Below, piece after piece: positions 38,169-48,369 of a stretch of 53,613 nt of DNA. The notes under the pieces are model-generated. The model made no database searches and was not told where the DNA came from. It saw only the letters and a list, made by a program, of their open reading frames with translations. Origin of the DNA: Duganella callida (GTDB lineage: Bacteria; Pseudomonadota; Gammaproteobacteria; Burkholderiales; Burkholderiaceae_D); the NCBI RefSeq assembly GCF_004614165.1, contig NZ_SPVG01000088.1, positions 1-53,613 of the forward strand, in the 5' to 3' direction. Both the position numbers and the translations under genes were made by a program. Position 1 is the first letter of the stretch; each line of letters starts with the position of its first letter.

Positions 38169-39143
38169 TTATCCTTTCACCGCGCCGGAGGCGATACCGC
38201 GCACGAACCAGCGGCCGGAGATGAAGTAAAGCGCCAGCGGCACGACCGAAGTCAGTATGGTCGCCGCCATATTCACGTTGTACAGGCGCTCGCCGGTGGT
38301 GGTGTTGATGATGTTATTCAGCTGTACCGTCATCGGCAGGTGCTCGGAACCCGCGAACACCAGGCCAAGCAAAAAATCGTTCCAGATGCCGGTGACCTGC
38401 ATGATCACCGCCACCACGATCACCGGCGTCGACATCGGCAGCATCAGCTGCAGGAAGATGCGCCAGAAACCGCCGCCGTCGATACGCGCCGCCTTGAACA
38501 GCTCCAGCGGCAGCGCGGCGTAGTAGTTACGGAACAGCAGCGTCATCACCGGCATGCCGAAGATGGTATGGATGATGATGATGCCCGGCAGAGAGCTGAA
38601 CAGATTCACCGCCGCCAGTACCCGCACCAGCGGATAGATCATCACCTGCACCGGGATGAAGGCGCCCATCATCAGCACCGCGAACAGGAAGCCGGAGCCG
38701 CGCGGCCGCCAGAACGACAGCGCATAGCCGTTCACCGCGCCGATGGCGATCGACAGGATGGTGCTGGGCACCACGATGGCCACCGAGTTCCAGAAGCCGC
38801 CACGGATGCCGTCGCATTCCAGGCCGGTGCAGGCGGTGGACCAGGCCTGCCGCCACGGCTCCAGCGTGAAGTGCCGCGGCAGCGCGAACAGCGTGCCGAG
38901 GCGGATCTCCTCCATCGGCTTGACCGACGTTACCAGCATCACGTACAGCGGCAGCAGGAAGAACAGCGCGGCGATGATCAGGAAGCCGTACACGCCGATG
39001 CGCGCCGGGGTCCAGGCGAGGCTGCGGCGCGGACGCGGCAACGGGATGCTGGCATCGTTGGCGGCACCGGCGCTGGCGGCCGGCGCGGGATCGGCGCCGC
39101 GCGCGGCGCCGGTTTTATCGAGTTTCACGACTTGTCCCATCAT
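38169..39143 (-). CDS. Sugar ABC transporter permease (MalG type)
   Basis: A 324-residue inner-membrane permease. An alanine-rich cytoplasmic N-terminus (~45 residues) precedes six hydrophobic segments. The BPD transport motif is EAA-loop-like ELFKAARIDGGGFWRIFLQLMLPMSTP. The C-terminus FVRGIASGAVKG is the conserved end of CUT1 second permeases (MalG). Its start overlaps the first permease's stop as ATGA. There is a second ATG immediately after. Confidence 0.93.
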   Translation of the reverse strand: MMGQVVKLDKTGAARGADPAPAASAGAANDASIPLPRPRRSLAWTPARIGVYGFLIIAALFFLLPLYVMLVTSVKPMEEIRLGTLFALPRHFTLEPWRQAWSTACTGLECDGIRGGFWNSVAIVVPSTILSIAIGAVNGYALSFWRPRGSGFLFAVLMMGAFIPVQVMIYPLVRVLAAVNLFSSLPGIIIIHTIFGMPVMTLLFRNYYAALPLELFKAARIDGGGFWRIFLQLMLPMSTPVIVVAVIMQVTGIWNDFLLGLVFAGSEHLPMTVQLNNIINTTTGERLYNVNMAATILTSVVPLALYFISGRWFVRGIASGAVKG

Positions 39144-40024
39144 GCCCCCAAGGCGGCGCGGCGATTGCGCACAAAGTACAACGGCGCGACGATGGCCAGC
39201 ACGGTCAGCAGCAGCACAATCGACGCAGCGGAAGCCAGACCGATATTGGCGCGGCCGAACAGATAATCCATGATGAACTTGGCCGGCACCTCGCTGGCCG
39301 TGCCCGGGCCGCCCTGGGTCATGGCCACCACGGCGTCGAACACCTTCACCACCATCACGAACAGCAGCACGAAGGCGGTCGATACCGATGGCCCCAGCAT
39401 GGGCAGCACGATGCTCAGGTAGACGCGCCAGCGCGGGATGCCGTCGATGCGCGCCGCCTTCCAGATTTCTTCATCGATGCCGCGCAGGCCGGACAGCATC
39501 AGCGCCATCACCAGCCCGGACGCCTGCCACACGGTGGCGATCACGATGGTGTAGATTGCCATGTCCTGGTCGACAATCCAGTCGAATTGCGCGCTGGTCC
39601 AGCCCAGTTGGTGCAGCACTTCCTGGATACCCAGCTCCGGATTCAAAATCCATTGCCAGATCAGGCCAGTGGCGACGAACGACATCGCATACGGATACAG
39701 GAATACCGTGCGCAGCGCGCCTTCGGCCATCACTTTCTGGTCGATGAACACGGCCAGCAGGAAGCCGATCAGCAGGCACAGGGCGATGAACAGCACGCCA
39801 TAGACGGCCACGTTCTGCAGCGACAGCAGCCAACGCTCGTTATTGAACAGGCGGATGTACTGCGACGCGCCGACGAAATCGCTGGCCGGGAAGGTGCGCG
39901 AGCTGCTGACCGAGACGCGCGCCGTCCACAGCATGGTGCCGAGGTAGGCCAGCAGCACGGTCAGCGCCATCGGCAAAATCGCGATGTAGGCGCCGAATGA
40001 AACGTTGAGACGTTTCGTGGTCAT
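39140..40024 (-). CDS. Sugar ABC transporter permease (MalF type)
   Basis: A 294-residue inner-membrane permease with six hydrophobic segments and the EAA-like motif EIWKAARIDGIPRWRVYLSIVLPMLGP. The order in the operon (binding protein, this gene, second permease, ATPase) is the common CUT1 order. The SBP gene ends 3 nt upstream. The pair with the MalG-type gene would form the channel dimer. Confidence 0.93.
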   Translation of the reverse strand: MTTKRLNVSFGAYIAILPMALTVLLAYLGTMLWTARVSVSSSRTFPASDFVGASQYIRLFNNERWLLSLQNVAVYGVLFIALCLLIGFLLAVFIDQKVMAEGALRTVFLYPYAMSFVATGLIWQWILNPELGIQEVLHQLGWTSAQFDWIVDQDMAIYTIVIATVWQASGLVMALMLSGLRGIDEEIWKAARIDGIPRWRVYLSIVLPMLGPSVSTAFVLLFVMVVKVFDAVVAMTQGGPGTASEVPAKFIMDYLFGRANIGLASAASIVLLLTVLAIVAPLYFVRNRRAALGA

Positions 40025-40027
40025 GAT

Positions 40028-41272
40028 TTATTCGCCCTTGATGGCGCGGGCAAACGCTTTTTGCGCGTCTTCCGGCGACTGGTTCTTGTTCCAGTAACTG
40101 GTCAGCACATCCTGCAGCGCCCCGGTGGTGTCGGGCGACGCCAGCATCTCGGTGTTGGGCAGCTGACGGCTCTTGTCCTTCATGATCTCCAGGCCCTGGC
40201 GCGCGCAGATATCCAGCTGGCTGACGTCCACGTCGCCACGGATCGGAATCGCGCCCTTGCGAGCCGCGAATGCCACTTGCGGCGCCGGCGATGTCACCAC
40301 GTTGGCCAGCAGTTTCTGCGCCTTGACAGCGTTGGCATCGGTGGTTTTCGGGAACACGAATGCGTCGCCGGCGACGATGTACGGCGCTTTCGGGCCGAAG
40401 CCGGCGAAGCAGCCGAAGTCCTTGCCCGCCACCTGTTTGGCGGCGGCGAATTCACCCTTGGCCCAGTCGCCCATGATCTGCACGCCGGCCTTGCCCTGTA
40501 CCACCAGCGCGGTGGCGTCGTTCCAGTTGCGGCCCGGCGAACCGGCGTCGGTAAATCCCTTCAGCTTTTTGAATTCGACCAGCACCTGCCTGAAGGCCGG
40601 CGACATCACGGCTTTCTGGTCGCGGTCGCGGTACACCTTCAGATACAGATCGGCGCCGCCGACCATGGCGAAGATGGCGTCGAAGGTGATCTTCTCCTGC
40701 CACACCTGGCCGCCGAAGGCCAGCGGCACCACGCCGGCCGCTTTCAGCTTGGCCAGCTGCTGCAGGAATTCTTCCCAGGTCTGCGGCTCGTTGGCGATGC
40801 CGGCCTTCTTGTACGCGGCCTTCGAGTAGAAGAACCAGGCTGGCATATGGATGTCCACCGGCGCGGCGTAGAAGTGGCCATTGATCTTGATCGCCTGCAG
40901 TATCGACGGCGGCATGATCTGGTCCCACTTGCCGGCGATGGCGACATCGTCGACATTATTCAACAGGCCCTGGTCCACGAAGTCGCGGAACTGCTTGGAC
41001 GTGTTGAACTGCGCGGCAACCGGCGCATTGCCGCCGACGATGCGGTTGATGGTGGTGGCGCGCGATTGGTCGGCGCCGGCGATGGCCTGATCGACCCACT
41101 GGCCGCCTGCCTTGTTATAGGCTTCCGCAAACTGCTTGACGGCGGCGGACTCGCCGCCGGAGGTCCACCAGTGAATCACGGTTGCTTTTAATGGCGCTTG
41201 CGCCTGTGCCGCGGTGCTGCTGACTGCCAGGGCTAACGCGATCGCGCTGCCCATTTGTGTGGCCTTGTTCAT
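40028..41272 (-). CDS. Sugar ABC transporter substrate-binding protein
   Basis: A 414-residue periplasmic protein. The signal peptide is about 25 residues (MGSAIALALAVSSTAAQAQA), then a family 1 solute-binding fold: VIHWWTSGGESAAVKQFAEAYNKAGG, AAPVDIHMPAWFFYSKAAYKKAGI and QIMGDWAKGEF. Start ATG 41272 with GGGAGA upstream is preferred to an upstream extension without support. Resemblance is to the CUT1 glucose/cellobiose-type binding proteins; the sugar cannot be told by eye. It follows the GH1 gene by 44 bp. Confidence 0.93.
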   Translation of the reverse strand: MNKATQMGSAIALALAVSSTAAQAQAPLKATVIHWWTSGGESAAVKQFAEAYNKAGGQWVDQAIAGADQSRATTINRIVGGNAPVAAQFNTSKQFRDFVDQGLLNNVDDVAIAGKWDQIMPPSILQAIKINGHFYAAPVDIHMPAWFFYSKAAYKKAGIANEPQTWEEFLQQLAKLKAAGVVPLAFGGQVWQEKITFDAIFAMVGGADLYLKVYRDRDQKAVMSPAFRQVLVEFKKLKGFTDAGSPGRNWNDATALVVQGKAGVQIMGDWAKGEFAAAKQVAGKDFGCFAGFGPKAPYIVAGDAFVFPKTTDANAVKAQKLLANVVTSPAPQVAFAARKGAIPIRGDVDVSQLDICARQGLEIMKDKSRQLPNTEMLASPDTTGALQDVLTSYWNKNQSPEDAQKAFARAIKGE

Positions 41273-41316
41273 TCTGTCTCCCAAAGGGCGTTGGCCGCCC
41301 ATTTTATTCGTATAGC

Positions 41317-42687
<1,371 letters not shown>

Positions 42688-42712
42688 ATGAACTCCTTCG
42701 CTGAAACATAAG

Positions 42713-42726
42713 TGGAAGCGCTTCCA
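42713..42726 (-). promoter_or_regulatory. LacI-family operator of the GH1-transporter operon
   Basis: TGGAAGCGCTTCCA is a perfect 14-bp palindrome, extending to 16 bp with its G/C flanks. It lies 26 bp before the GTG start. On the upstream side are TTGACA hexamers at 42735-42740 and 42764-42769. The second is followed by a weak TATTAC 15 bp on, which would place the operator around or just after the transcription start. Confidence 0.8.
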
Positions 42727-42807
42727 CAAGATGTTGTCAATAGTAATACTGAAGAAATTAGGGTGTCAACGGATTATTCAAAGATTTTGTAACTAGGCTA
42801 CAAAAAA

Positions 42808-42834
42808 CGGCACGGCCCTTGCGGTGCCGTGCCG
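42808..42834 (-). terminator. Rho-independent terminator of phaR
   Basis: A 9-bp perfect stem (CGGCACGGC / GCCGTGCCG) with a 9-nt loop is followed on the minus strand by six T, 29 nt after the phaR stop. Confidence 0.88.
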
Positions 42835-42862
42835 TCTGTGCGCTTCGAGCGACGTAGGGAAA

Positions 42863-43417
42863 TTACTTTTTGTCGGGATTCGGCGGTACGGGCGCGAACG
42901 GGAAGGTACCGAACAGATTCTTGCTCTGGTTCTGCATCTGCTCCTGCATCTGCACGAACAGATTCTTGCTCTGGTCGATGTAGTTGTTCATCATGCCCTG
43001 CATCATCGGCCCCTGCACGTTCATGAACTGGGTCCACATCTCCGGGCTGAACGGCTGGCCGCCGACCGCGGTGCTGGTGAACTTGCGCTGGATGTCGGTA
43101 AATGCCTGTACGTTCTTTTCCAGGTACGAGCCCATCATGCCCTGCATGGCGTGGCCGTAGAAGCGGATGATCTGGGCCAGCACGTCGCTGGAGAACATCG
43201 GCGCGCCGCTCGCCTCTTCTTCCAGGATGATCTGCAGCAGGATGCTGCGGCTGAGGTCTTCGTTGGTCTTGGCGTCGACAACGGTGAATTCTTCGTTGTC
43301 CAGTACCAGCTGTTTCACGTCGGTCAACGTGATGTAGGAGCTGGTCTGCGTGTCGTACAGTCGACGATTCGGATATTTTTTGATCAGACGGTCTGCATTT
43401 TTTTTCGCACTACTCAT
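42863..43417 (-). CDS. phaR: Polyhydroxyalkanoate synthesis repressor
   Basis: A 184-residue DNA- and PHA-binding repressor that controls phasin and its own expression. The N-terminal PHB_acc_N domain has KYPNRRLYDTQTSSYITLTDVKQLV, followed by two PHB_acc motifs (FSSDVLAQIIRFYGHAMQGMMG and FSPEMWTQFMNVQGPMMQGMM). The C-terminus is rich in Q, N and M. The frame continues upstream with no support; ATG 43417 matches the family start. Its own -10 box is at 43509-43514. It lies directly downstream of phaC in the usual order for this group; phaA and phaB are not in the window. Confidence 0.95.
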   Translation of the reverse strand: MSSAKKNADRLIKKYPNRRLYDTQTSSYITLTDVKQLVLDNEEFTVVDAKTNEDLSRSILLQIILEEEASGAPMFSSDVLAQIIRFYGHAMQGMMGSYLEKNVQAFTDIQRKFTSTAVGGQPFSPEMWTQFMNVQGPMMQGMMNNYIDQSKNLFVQMQEQMQNQSKNLFGTFPFAPVPPNPDKK

Positions 43418-43508
43418 CACTGGTCCGTTTATTGCGCCGCAGCGCATGTCTCTAAAAATCGGAAAGAAAGGCGACGGGTGGTCCCCTCTCCGCGTGCCTA
43501 CTGCACCT

Positions 43509-43514
43509 ATTATA
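43509..43514 (-). promoter_or_regulatory. -10 box of phaR
   Basis: An exact TATAAT on the minus strand lies in the 204-bp gap between phaC and phaR, about 92 nt before the phaR start. No clear -35 hexamer. It suggests phaR has its own promoter in addition to any read-through from phaC. Confidence 0.4.
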
Positions 43515-43621
43515 GAGGGGAAAAAGCCCGTCTTGCACAACCCGTTATAACTTTTGGCATTTATTGCAACGCAACCAAATTTACAAACAGACAAGTATGG
43601 GGCTTTTCCCGCCGCTGGCGC

Positions 43622-45358
43622 TCAGTCGGCCTTGACCTTCACATAGCGTCCCGGCGCCGCTTCCAGCGGCTTGTAGCGGGCGTTGCCCGGCTTGGCCGGC
43701 GCTTTCACCTTCTTGCCGCCATGCTCGTTCAGGAAGGCGGCCCACTGCGGCCACCAGCTGCCCGGATGCTCGGTGGCGCCGGCCATCCATGCTTCCGCGT
43801 CGGCCGGTTTGGCGGCGCCGCGGCCGGCCGGCTTGTCGTTGGTCCAGTAGCTGCGCTTGTTCTTCGCCGGCGAATTGATCACGCCGGCGATGTGGCCGGA
43901 GGCGCCCAGCACGAAGCGGTTGGCCTTGGGCTTGCCCGGATTTAGCACGTTCAGCGAGTCGAACGCCGACGGCCACGGCACGATGTGGTCCTCGCGCGAG
44001 CCGTAGATGAAGGCCGGCGCAGCGATCTTGCTCAGGTCGACGACCTGGCCCGCCACCTTCAACTGGCCCGTCTTGAGCTTGTTTTCGAGGTAGGTATTGC
44101 GCAGATACCAGCAGAACATCGGCCCCGGCAGATTGGTGCTGTCCGAATTCCAGTACAGCAGGTCGAACGCGGCCGGATCGTTGCCCTTCAGGTAGTTGGA
44201 CTGCACGTAGTTCCACACCAGATCGTTCGGCCGCAGGCTGGAGAAGGTGCTGGCCAGGTCGCGCCCCGGCATCAGGCCGCCGCCCTTGAGCTGCTGCTCG
44301 CGCAGCGACACCTGGGTCTCGTCGACAAACACGTCCAGCACGCCGGTATCGCGGAAATCGAGGAAGGTGGTCAGCAAGGTCAGGCTGTTGGCCACCTGTT
44401 CGCCGCGCGCCGCCAGCACCGCCAGCGCGGTGCCGACGATGGTGCCGCCGACGCAGAAGCCGAACATGTTCAGCTTGTCCTGGCCGCTGATGTCCTGCAC
44501 CGCGCGGATCGCCTCGATCACCCCTTTTTCGACGTAATCGTCCCAGGTGGTCTGGGCCAGCGTCATGTCGGGATTGGCCCAGGAAATCATGAACACGGTA
44601 TTGCCCTGCGCCACCGCGTAGCGCACCAGCGAATTTTCAGGCTGCAGGTCGAGGATGTAGAACTTGTTGATGCAAGGCGGCACCATCAGCAGCGGCGTCT
44701 GGTTGACGGTGGCGGTCTTCGGCGTGTACTGGATCAACTGGAACAACGGGTTTTCGTACACCACGCTGCCCTCGGTGACCGCCAGGTTGCGGCCGACCTC
44801 GAACGCCGACTCGTCGGACAGCGAAATGTGGCCCTTGTTCATGTCGGCCAGCATATTGGCCAGGCCCTTGGTCAGGCTTTCGCCCTTGGTTTCGATCATC
44901 TTCTGCTGTGCTTCCGGGTTGGTGGCCAGGAAGTTGGCGGGCGACATGGCGTCGATGATCTGCTGCACGGCAAAACGGATCTTCTGCTTCTGCTGCGGCG
45001 TGGCCTCCACCGCCTCCACCATCGCGTTGAGGAACCGGGCGTTCAGCAGGTAGGCGGCGGCATTGAATGCCGACATCGGATTGGCCTGCCACGCCGGCGA
45101 GCTGAAACGACGGTCGCTCAACTTGGGCGCCTTGCCCGCCAACATGTCCTGCCACAGCGCGCCGAAATCCTGCAGATACTGGTTCTTCAGCCGCTCCATC
45201 TCCTCCGGCTTGATGTGCGCGCCGACATCCTGCATCATGGCGGCCATCGGATGGGCCTCCGTGGCCGGCGCCTGCGTGAACCAGGATTGCCACTGTCCCG
45301 GATCGCTCATCTGCGACATCCAGGCGTTGGCAATGGCTTGTGGATCGGGCAAATTCAT
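43622..45358 (-). CDS. phaC: Class I poly(3-hydroxyalkanoate) synthase
   Basis: A 578-residue granule-bound enzyme polymerising 3-hydroxyacyl-CoA. The PhaC_N domain is at ~90-260 and the alpha/beta-hydrolase core after it. The lipase-like box with the nucleophile is GFCVGGTIVGTALA (catalytic Cys), with the Asp in YGSREDHIVPW and the His in ASGHIAGVIN. Length is typical of class I (about 590). AGGGA precedes the ATG at 45358. The start lies only 29 bp from the start of the divergent small membrane protein, so their promoters must overlap each other or the opposing coding region. Confidence 0.97.
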   Translation of the reverse strand: MNLPDPQAIANAWMSQMSDPGQWQSWFTQAPATEAHPMAAMMQDVGAHIKPEEMERLKNQYLQDFGALWQDMLAGKAPKLSDRRFSSPAWQANPMSAFNAAAYLLNARFLNAMVEAVEATPQQKQKIRFAVQQIIDAMSPANFLATNPEAQQKMIETKGESLTKGLANMLADMNKGHISLSDESAFEVGRNLAVTEGSVVYENPLFQLIQYTPKTATVNQTPLLMVPPCINKFYILDLQPENSLVRYAVAQGNTVFMISWANPDMTLAQTTWDDYVEKGVIEAIRAVQDISGQDKLNMFGFCVGGTIVGTALAVLAARGEQVANSLTLLTTFLDFRDTGVLDVFVDETQVSLREQQLKGGGLMPGRDLASTFSSLRPNDLVWNYVQSNYLKGNDPAAFDLLYWNSDSTNLPGPMFCWYLRNTYLENKLKTGQLKVAGQVVDLSKIAAPAFIYGSREDHIVPWPSAFDSLNVLNPGKPKANRFVLGASGHIAGVINSPAKNKRSYWTNDKPAGRGAAKPADAEAWMAGATEHPGSWWPQWAAFLNEHGGKKVKAPAKPGNARYKPLEAAPGRYVKVKAD

Positions 45359-45387
45359 GTGTGATTCCCTAAAGTGAGTTAAACACA

Positions 45388-45603
45388 ATGCTGCTGATTG
45401 TTGCTGTCGCTTGGATTTACGTGGTCGGCCTGATGGCCCTGACGGAAACTTCCATCGTTGCGGGAATTGTAACGTTTTTGTTCTATTGCGTGCTGCCTCT
45501 GAGCACCATCATTTACATCGGCGGCACAGGCAAGCGCAGGGCGCGCCGCCGCGCAGCCGAGCAGGCCGCGCGCGAAGCCCAGCAGGCTGCCCGTCGGGAC
45601 TAG
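45388..45603 (+). CDS. Small two-segment membrane protein, 71 aa
   Basis: Residues 1-18 and 23-46 are strongly hydrophobic (LLIVAVAWIYVVGLMAL; VAGIVTFLFYCVLPLSTIIYI) and the tail is very basic and alanine-rich (KRRARRRAAEQAAREAQQAARR). It is probably an inner-membrane protein with a cytoplasmic basic tail. The ribosome-binding site is weak (GTGAG). It is divergent from phaC and converges on pgeF with a 17-bp gap. Not a known family to me. Confidence 0.7.
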   Translation: MLLIVAVAWIYVVGLMALTETSIVAGIVTFLFYCVLPLSTIIYIGGTGKRRARRRAAEQAAREAQQAARRD

Positions 45604-45620
45604 GCTGGCCTTGTCGCGCA

Positions 45621-46409
45621 TTATTTGAGCCAGATCAGCGTGGCCTGGCGACCGGTGATGCCGTCGCGGCGGTACGAATAGAAACGGGCGGAATTGGAGA
45701 CGGTGCAGTACTCGCCGCCGTGCACTTCCCTGACGCCGGCGCGATGCAGCAGATAGCGTGCCAGTCCGTAGATATCGCACAGGTATTTGCCCGGCTTGCC
45801 CGCCACCGTGCTGAAGGCCGCCTCCACGTGGCGCGTGTCCGAGTCGCTGACGGCGCCGGCCATGAAGGCCTGCATGACGTCGGGCCCGACCTCGAACTGG
45901 TAGCCGCCGATGGCCGGTCCCATCCAGGCCATCAGCTCGCCGGCGCCGGCCGCGCGCAGCGCTTCCGCCGTGCGCTCCAGCACCCCGGACGCCAGCCCGC
46001 GCCAGCCGGCGTGGGCCGCGCCGACCGTTTTGCCGTCGCGGTCGCAGAACAACACCGGCAGGCAGTCGGCCGTCATGATCACGCACACCTTGCCGGCGCG
46101 CGTGCTGATGCTGGCGTCGGCTTCGGGCACCTGCTGCGGCCCGACCTCGGCCACATTCACCACCTGCGTGCCATGGACCTGCGACAGCCAGACCGGATCG
46201 TCCGGCAGCATGTGACGCAGGATGCTGCGGTTTGCCGCCACATTGTGCGGCTGGTCGCCGACGTGGGTGCCGAGATTCAGGCCGCCGCCACCCATGCCGT
46301 CGTCGTACGGCGCGGGGCTGACGCCGCCGCGCCGGGTGGTCGACAGCACGCCTACATTGTCGGGCAATCCCGGCCATTGCGGGATCAGCCACTGCTGAGT
46401 TTGAGACAT
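45621..46409 (-). CDS. pgeF: Purine nucleoside phosphorylase/peptidoglycan editing factor PgeF (YfiH, DUF152)
   Basis: A 262-residue multicopper-polyphenol-oxidase-like (DUF152) enzyme. Members phosphorolyse purine nucleosides and in E. coli edit peptidoglycan precursors. The zinc ligands are seen in LSQVHGTQV (His), TADCLPVLF (Cys) and GAAHAGWRGLASG (His). The ATG at 46409 overlaps the rluD stop by one base (TGATG). The pair rluD-pgeF is conserved across proteobacteria. Confidence 0.93.
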   Translation of the reverse strand: MSQTQQWLIPQWPGLPDNVGVLSTTRRGGVSPAPYDDGMGGGGLNLGTHVGDQPHNVAANRSILRHMLPDDPVWLSQVHGTQVVNVAEVGPQQVPEADASISTRAGKVCVIMTADCLPVLFCDRDGKTVGAAHAGWRGLASGVLERTAEALRAAGAGELMAWMGPAIGGYQFEVGPDVMQAFMAGAVSDSDTRHVEAAFSTVAGKPGKYLCDIYGLARYLLHRAGVREVHGGEYCTVSNSARFYSYRRDGITGRQATLIWLK

Positions 46410-47449
46410 CAGATCTGTTCCGGTTCCTCGATGCCGGCGCGTTGCAGCAGCTCGGCAAAATCTTCGGCCAGCGGCACCATCCATTCGCACTGCTCGCCGG
46501 TGGCCGGATGGACCAGGCCCAGGCGGCGCGCCTGCAGCGCCTGGCGCGGGAAATAGTGCGCCAGGTGCGGCTTGCCGTACACCGTGTCGCCGACCAGCGG
46601 GAAGCCGATCGACATCATGTGCACGCGGATCTGGTGGGTGCGGCCAGTCTCCAGGCGGCACTGCACCAGGCTCACGGGACGGCCCTCGCCCAGCTTGCCG
46701 CTGCCGATCAGCGTGTAGTGGGTGATCGCCGGCTTGGAGCCCATGCCGGTCGACACCGCCATTTTCACGCGTTCGCGCGGGTGGCGGCCCATCGCAGCGT
46801 CAATAGTACCGCTAATGCGCGGCGTGCCCCACACCAAAGCCAGATACTCCCGCTTGACGGTGCGCGCGGCCAGCTGACGTACCAGGTCGGTCTGGGCGGC
46901 CAGGGTCTTGCCCACCACCATCAGGCCGCTGGTGTCCTTGTCCAGGCGGTGCACGATGCCGGCGCGCGGCACGCCGGCCAGTTGCGGGCAATGGTGCAGC
47001 AGGCCGTTCAGCAGGGTGCCCGACCAGTTGCCGGCGCCCGGATGAACCACCAGGCCGGCCGGCTTGTTGATGACGATCAGGTGCTCGTCTTCAAAAATAA
47101 TGTCAAGTTCGATCGGTTCGGGCTTAAAAGCCTCGTCTTCCGGCTCCGGTTGGGGCAGAATGATGACCTTCTCGTCGCCGTAGACAGTGTCCTTGGTGCT
47201 TTTCGGCGTTTTGCCGTCGACCGTGACAAAACCGTCGGTGATCCACATTTGCAGACGGCCACGGGAAAATTGCGGCACCAGGCCGGAAATGACTTTATCG
47301 AGGCGCTGGCCGCAGGATTCGGGGCTCAGCTGCAGTTCGATGGGCGCCAGACCGTCCTCCTCGTCGCCAAAGTCGCCGTCCGGGAGGTCCAGGTCGGCAT
47401 CGTGTTCGGAGGAAGTTTCGGCCGGGTTCGGCTTTGCGTTTAATATCAC
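46409..47449 (-). CDS. rluD: 23S rRNA pseudouridine synthase D
   Basis: A 346-residue enzyme modifying uridines 1911, 1915 and 1917 of 23S rRNA. The N-terminal S4 domain is at ~50-110 (GQRLDKVISGLVPQFSRGRLQMWI). The RluA-type catalytic domain has the Asp in HRLDKDTSGLMVVGKT, plus LETGRTHQIRVHMMSIGFPLVGDTVYG. An acidic extension (DADLDLPDGDFGDEEDG) precedes S4. Start: the GTG at 47449 with AGGA upstream is preferred to a longer frame. Divergent from bamD, as in many proteobacteria. Confidence 0.95.
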   Translation of the reverse strand: MILNAKPNPAETSSEHDADLDLPDGDFGDEEDGLAPIELQLSPESCGQRLDKVISGLVPQFSRGRLQMWITDGFVTVDGKTPKSTKDTVYGDEKVIILPQPEPEDEAFKPEPIELDIIFEDEHLIVINKPAGLVVHPGAGNWSGTLLNGLLHHCPQLAGVPRAGIVHRLDKDTSGLMVVGKTLAAQTDLVRQLAARTVKREYLALVWGTPRISGTIDAAMGRHPRERVKMAVSTGMGSKPAITHYTLIGSGKLGEGRPVSLVQCRLETGRTHQIRVHMMSIGFPLVGDTVYGKPHLAHYFPRQALQARRLGLVHPATGEQCEWMVPLAEDFAELLQRAGIEEPEQI

Positions 47450-47464
47450 GGTAATCCTATCGGC

Positions 47465-47470
47465 TATAAT
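47465..47470 (+). promoter_or_regulatory. -10 box of bamD
   Basis: An exact TATAAT lies 43 bp before the bamD ATG, in the short rluD-bamD divergent region. No strong -35 hexamer is seen. Confidence 0.45.
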
Positions 47471-47512
47471 TAGCCTCGTAAAACTTTGGTTAAACAGTTT
47501 CTTGCAAAAGAT

Positions 47513-48328
47513 ATGCAAAAAAAATTATCGGTAGTCGCAGCAACGGTGGTTCTGCTTGGTTTGTCCGGTTGTGGCCTGTTTTCTGAAAAGGCCGACGAAA
47601 CAAAAGGTTGGAGCGCTACGAAATTATACTCGGAGGCGAACGAAGAACTGGAAGGCCAGCACTACGAGCGCGCAATTCAGTTGTTCGAGAAGCTGGAATC
47701 GAGCTATCCGTTCGGCACCTACGCCCAGCAGGCGCAGATGAATATCGCCTACGCGTACTACAAATCGCAGGACCAGGCCCAGGCGCTGGCGGCGGTCGAG
47801 CGCTTCATCAAGCTGCACCCGAATCACGCCAACGTCGATTACATGTACTACCTGCGCGGCCTGATCAACTTCAACGACCAGGTCAGCTTCCTGAACTTCA
47901 TCTACGAACAGGACCCGACCGAACGCGACCCGAAAGCCACGCGCGAAGCCTACGCCGCTTTCAAGGAGCTGGTGACCAAGTTCCCAAACAGCAAGTATAC
48001 CCCGGACGCGCTGGACCGCATGCGTTATCTGGTGAATGCGATGGCCTCGTATGAAATCCACGTGGCGCGCTATTACTACCGCCGCGGCGCCTACCTGGCC
48101 GCGGCCAACCGCGCCATGGGCATCATGAACGATTTCCGCGATTCGCCGTCGATCGAGGAAGCGCTGTTCATCATGATCCGCAGCTACGACAAGCTGGGCA
48201 TGACCGAACTGCGCAACGACACCGAGCGCGTGTTCAAGCTGAACTACCCGAATTCCAAGTTCCTGGACCAGGGCAAAAAAGCCGAACGCAAGTGGTGGAA
48301 TTTCTGGAGTTCCAACGCCAGCATGTAA
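47513..48328 (+). CDS. bamD: Outer-membrane protein assembly factor BamD (ComL)
   Basis: A 271-residue lipoprotein of the BAM complex that inserts beta-barrels into the outer membrane. The signal peptide ends in the lipobox LSGC (Cys about 19). Five TPR-like repeats follow: ATKLYSEANEELEGQHYERAIQLFEKLESSYPFG, QMNIAYAYYKSQDQAQALAAVERFIKLHPNH and FKELVTKFPNSKYTPDA. The motif MYYLRGLINF is typical. The start is ATG 47513, matching the lipoprotein signal; an upstream TTG in frame is rejected. A bidirectional terminator follows. Confidence 0.97.
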   Translation: MQKKLSVVAATVVLLGLSGCGLFSEKADETKGWSATKLYSEANEELEGQHYERAIQLFEKLESSYPFGTYAQQAQMNIAYAYYKSQDQAQALAAVERFIKLHPNHANVDYMYYLRGLINFNDQVSFLNFIYEQDPTERDPKATREAYAAFKELVTKFPNSKYTPDALDRMRYLVNAMASYEIHVARYYYRRGAYLAAANRAMGIMNDFRDSPSIEEALFIMIRSYDKLGMTELRNDTERVFKLNYPNSKFLDQGKKAERKWWNFWSSNASM

Positions 48329-48340
48329 AAGCGGGTAAAA

Positions 48341-48364
48341 AAACCGGGATCAGCATCCCGGTTT
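48341..48364. terminator. Bidirectional terminator between bamD and yaaA
   Basis: AAACCGGGAT / ATCCCGGTTT form a 10-bp perfect stem with a 4-nt CAGC loop. A T-run follows on the plus strand and the A-run before it serves the minus strand. It should end both the bamD and the convergent yaaA transcripts. Confidence 0.9.
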
Positions 48365-48369
48365 TTTAT

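Noticed and set aside
37590-39266. 558-codon plus-strand frame across the ABC genes
   Set aside because: Antisense shadow; the minus strand has ABC signature and permease motifs with ATGA coupling.
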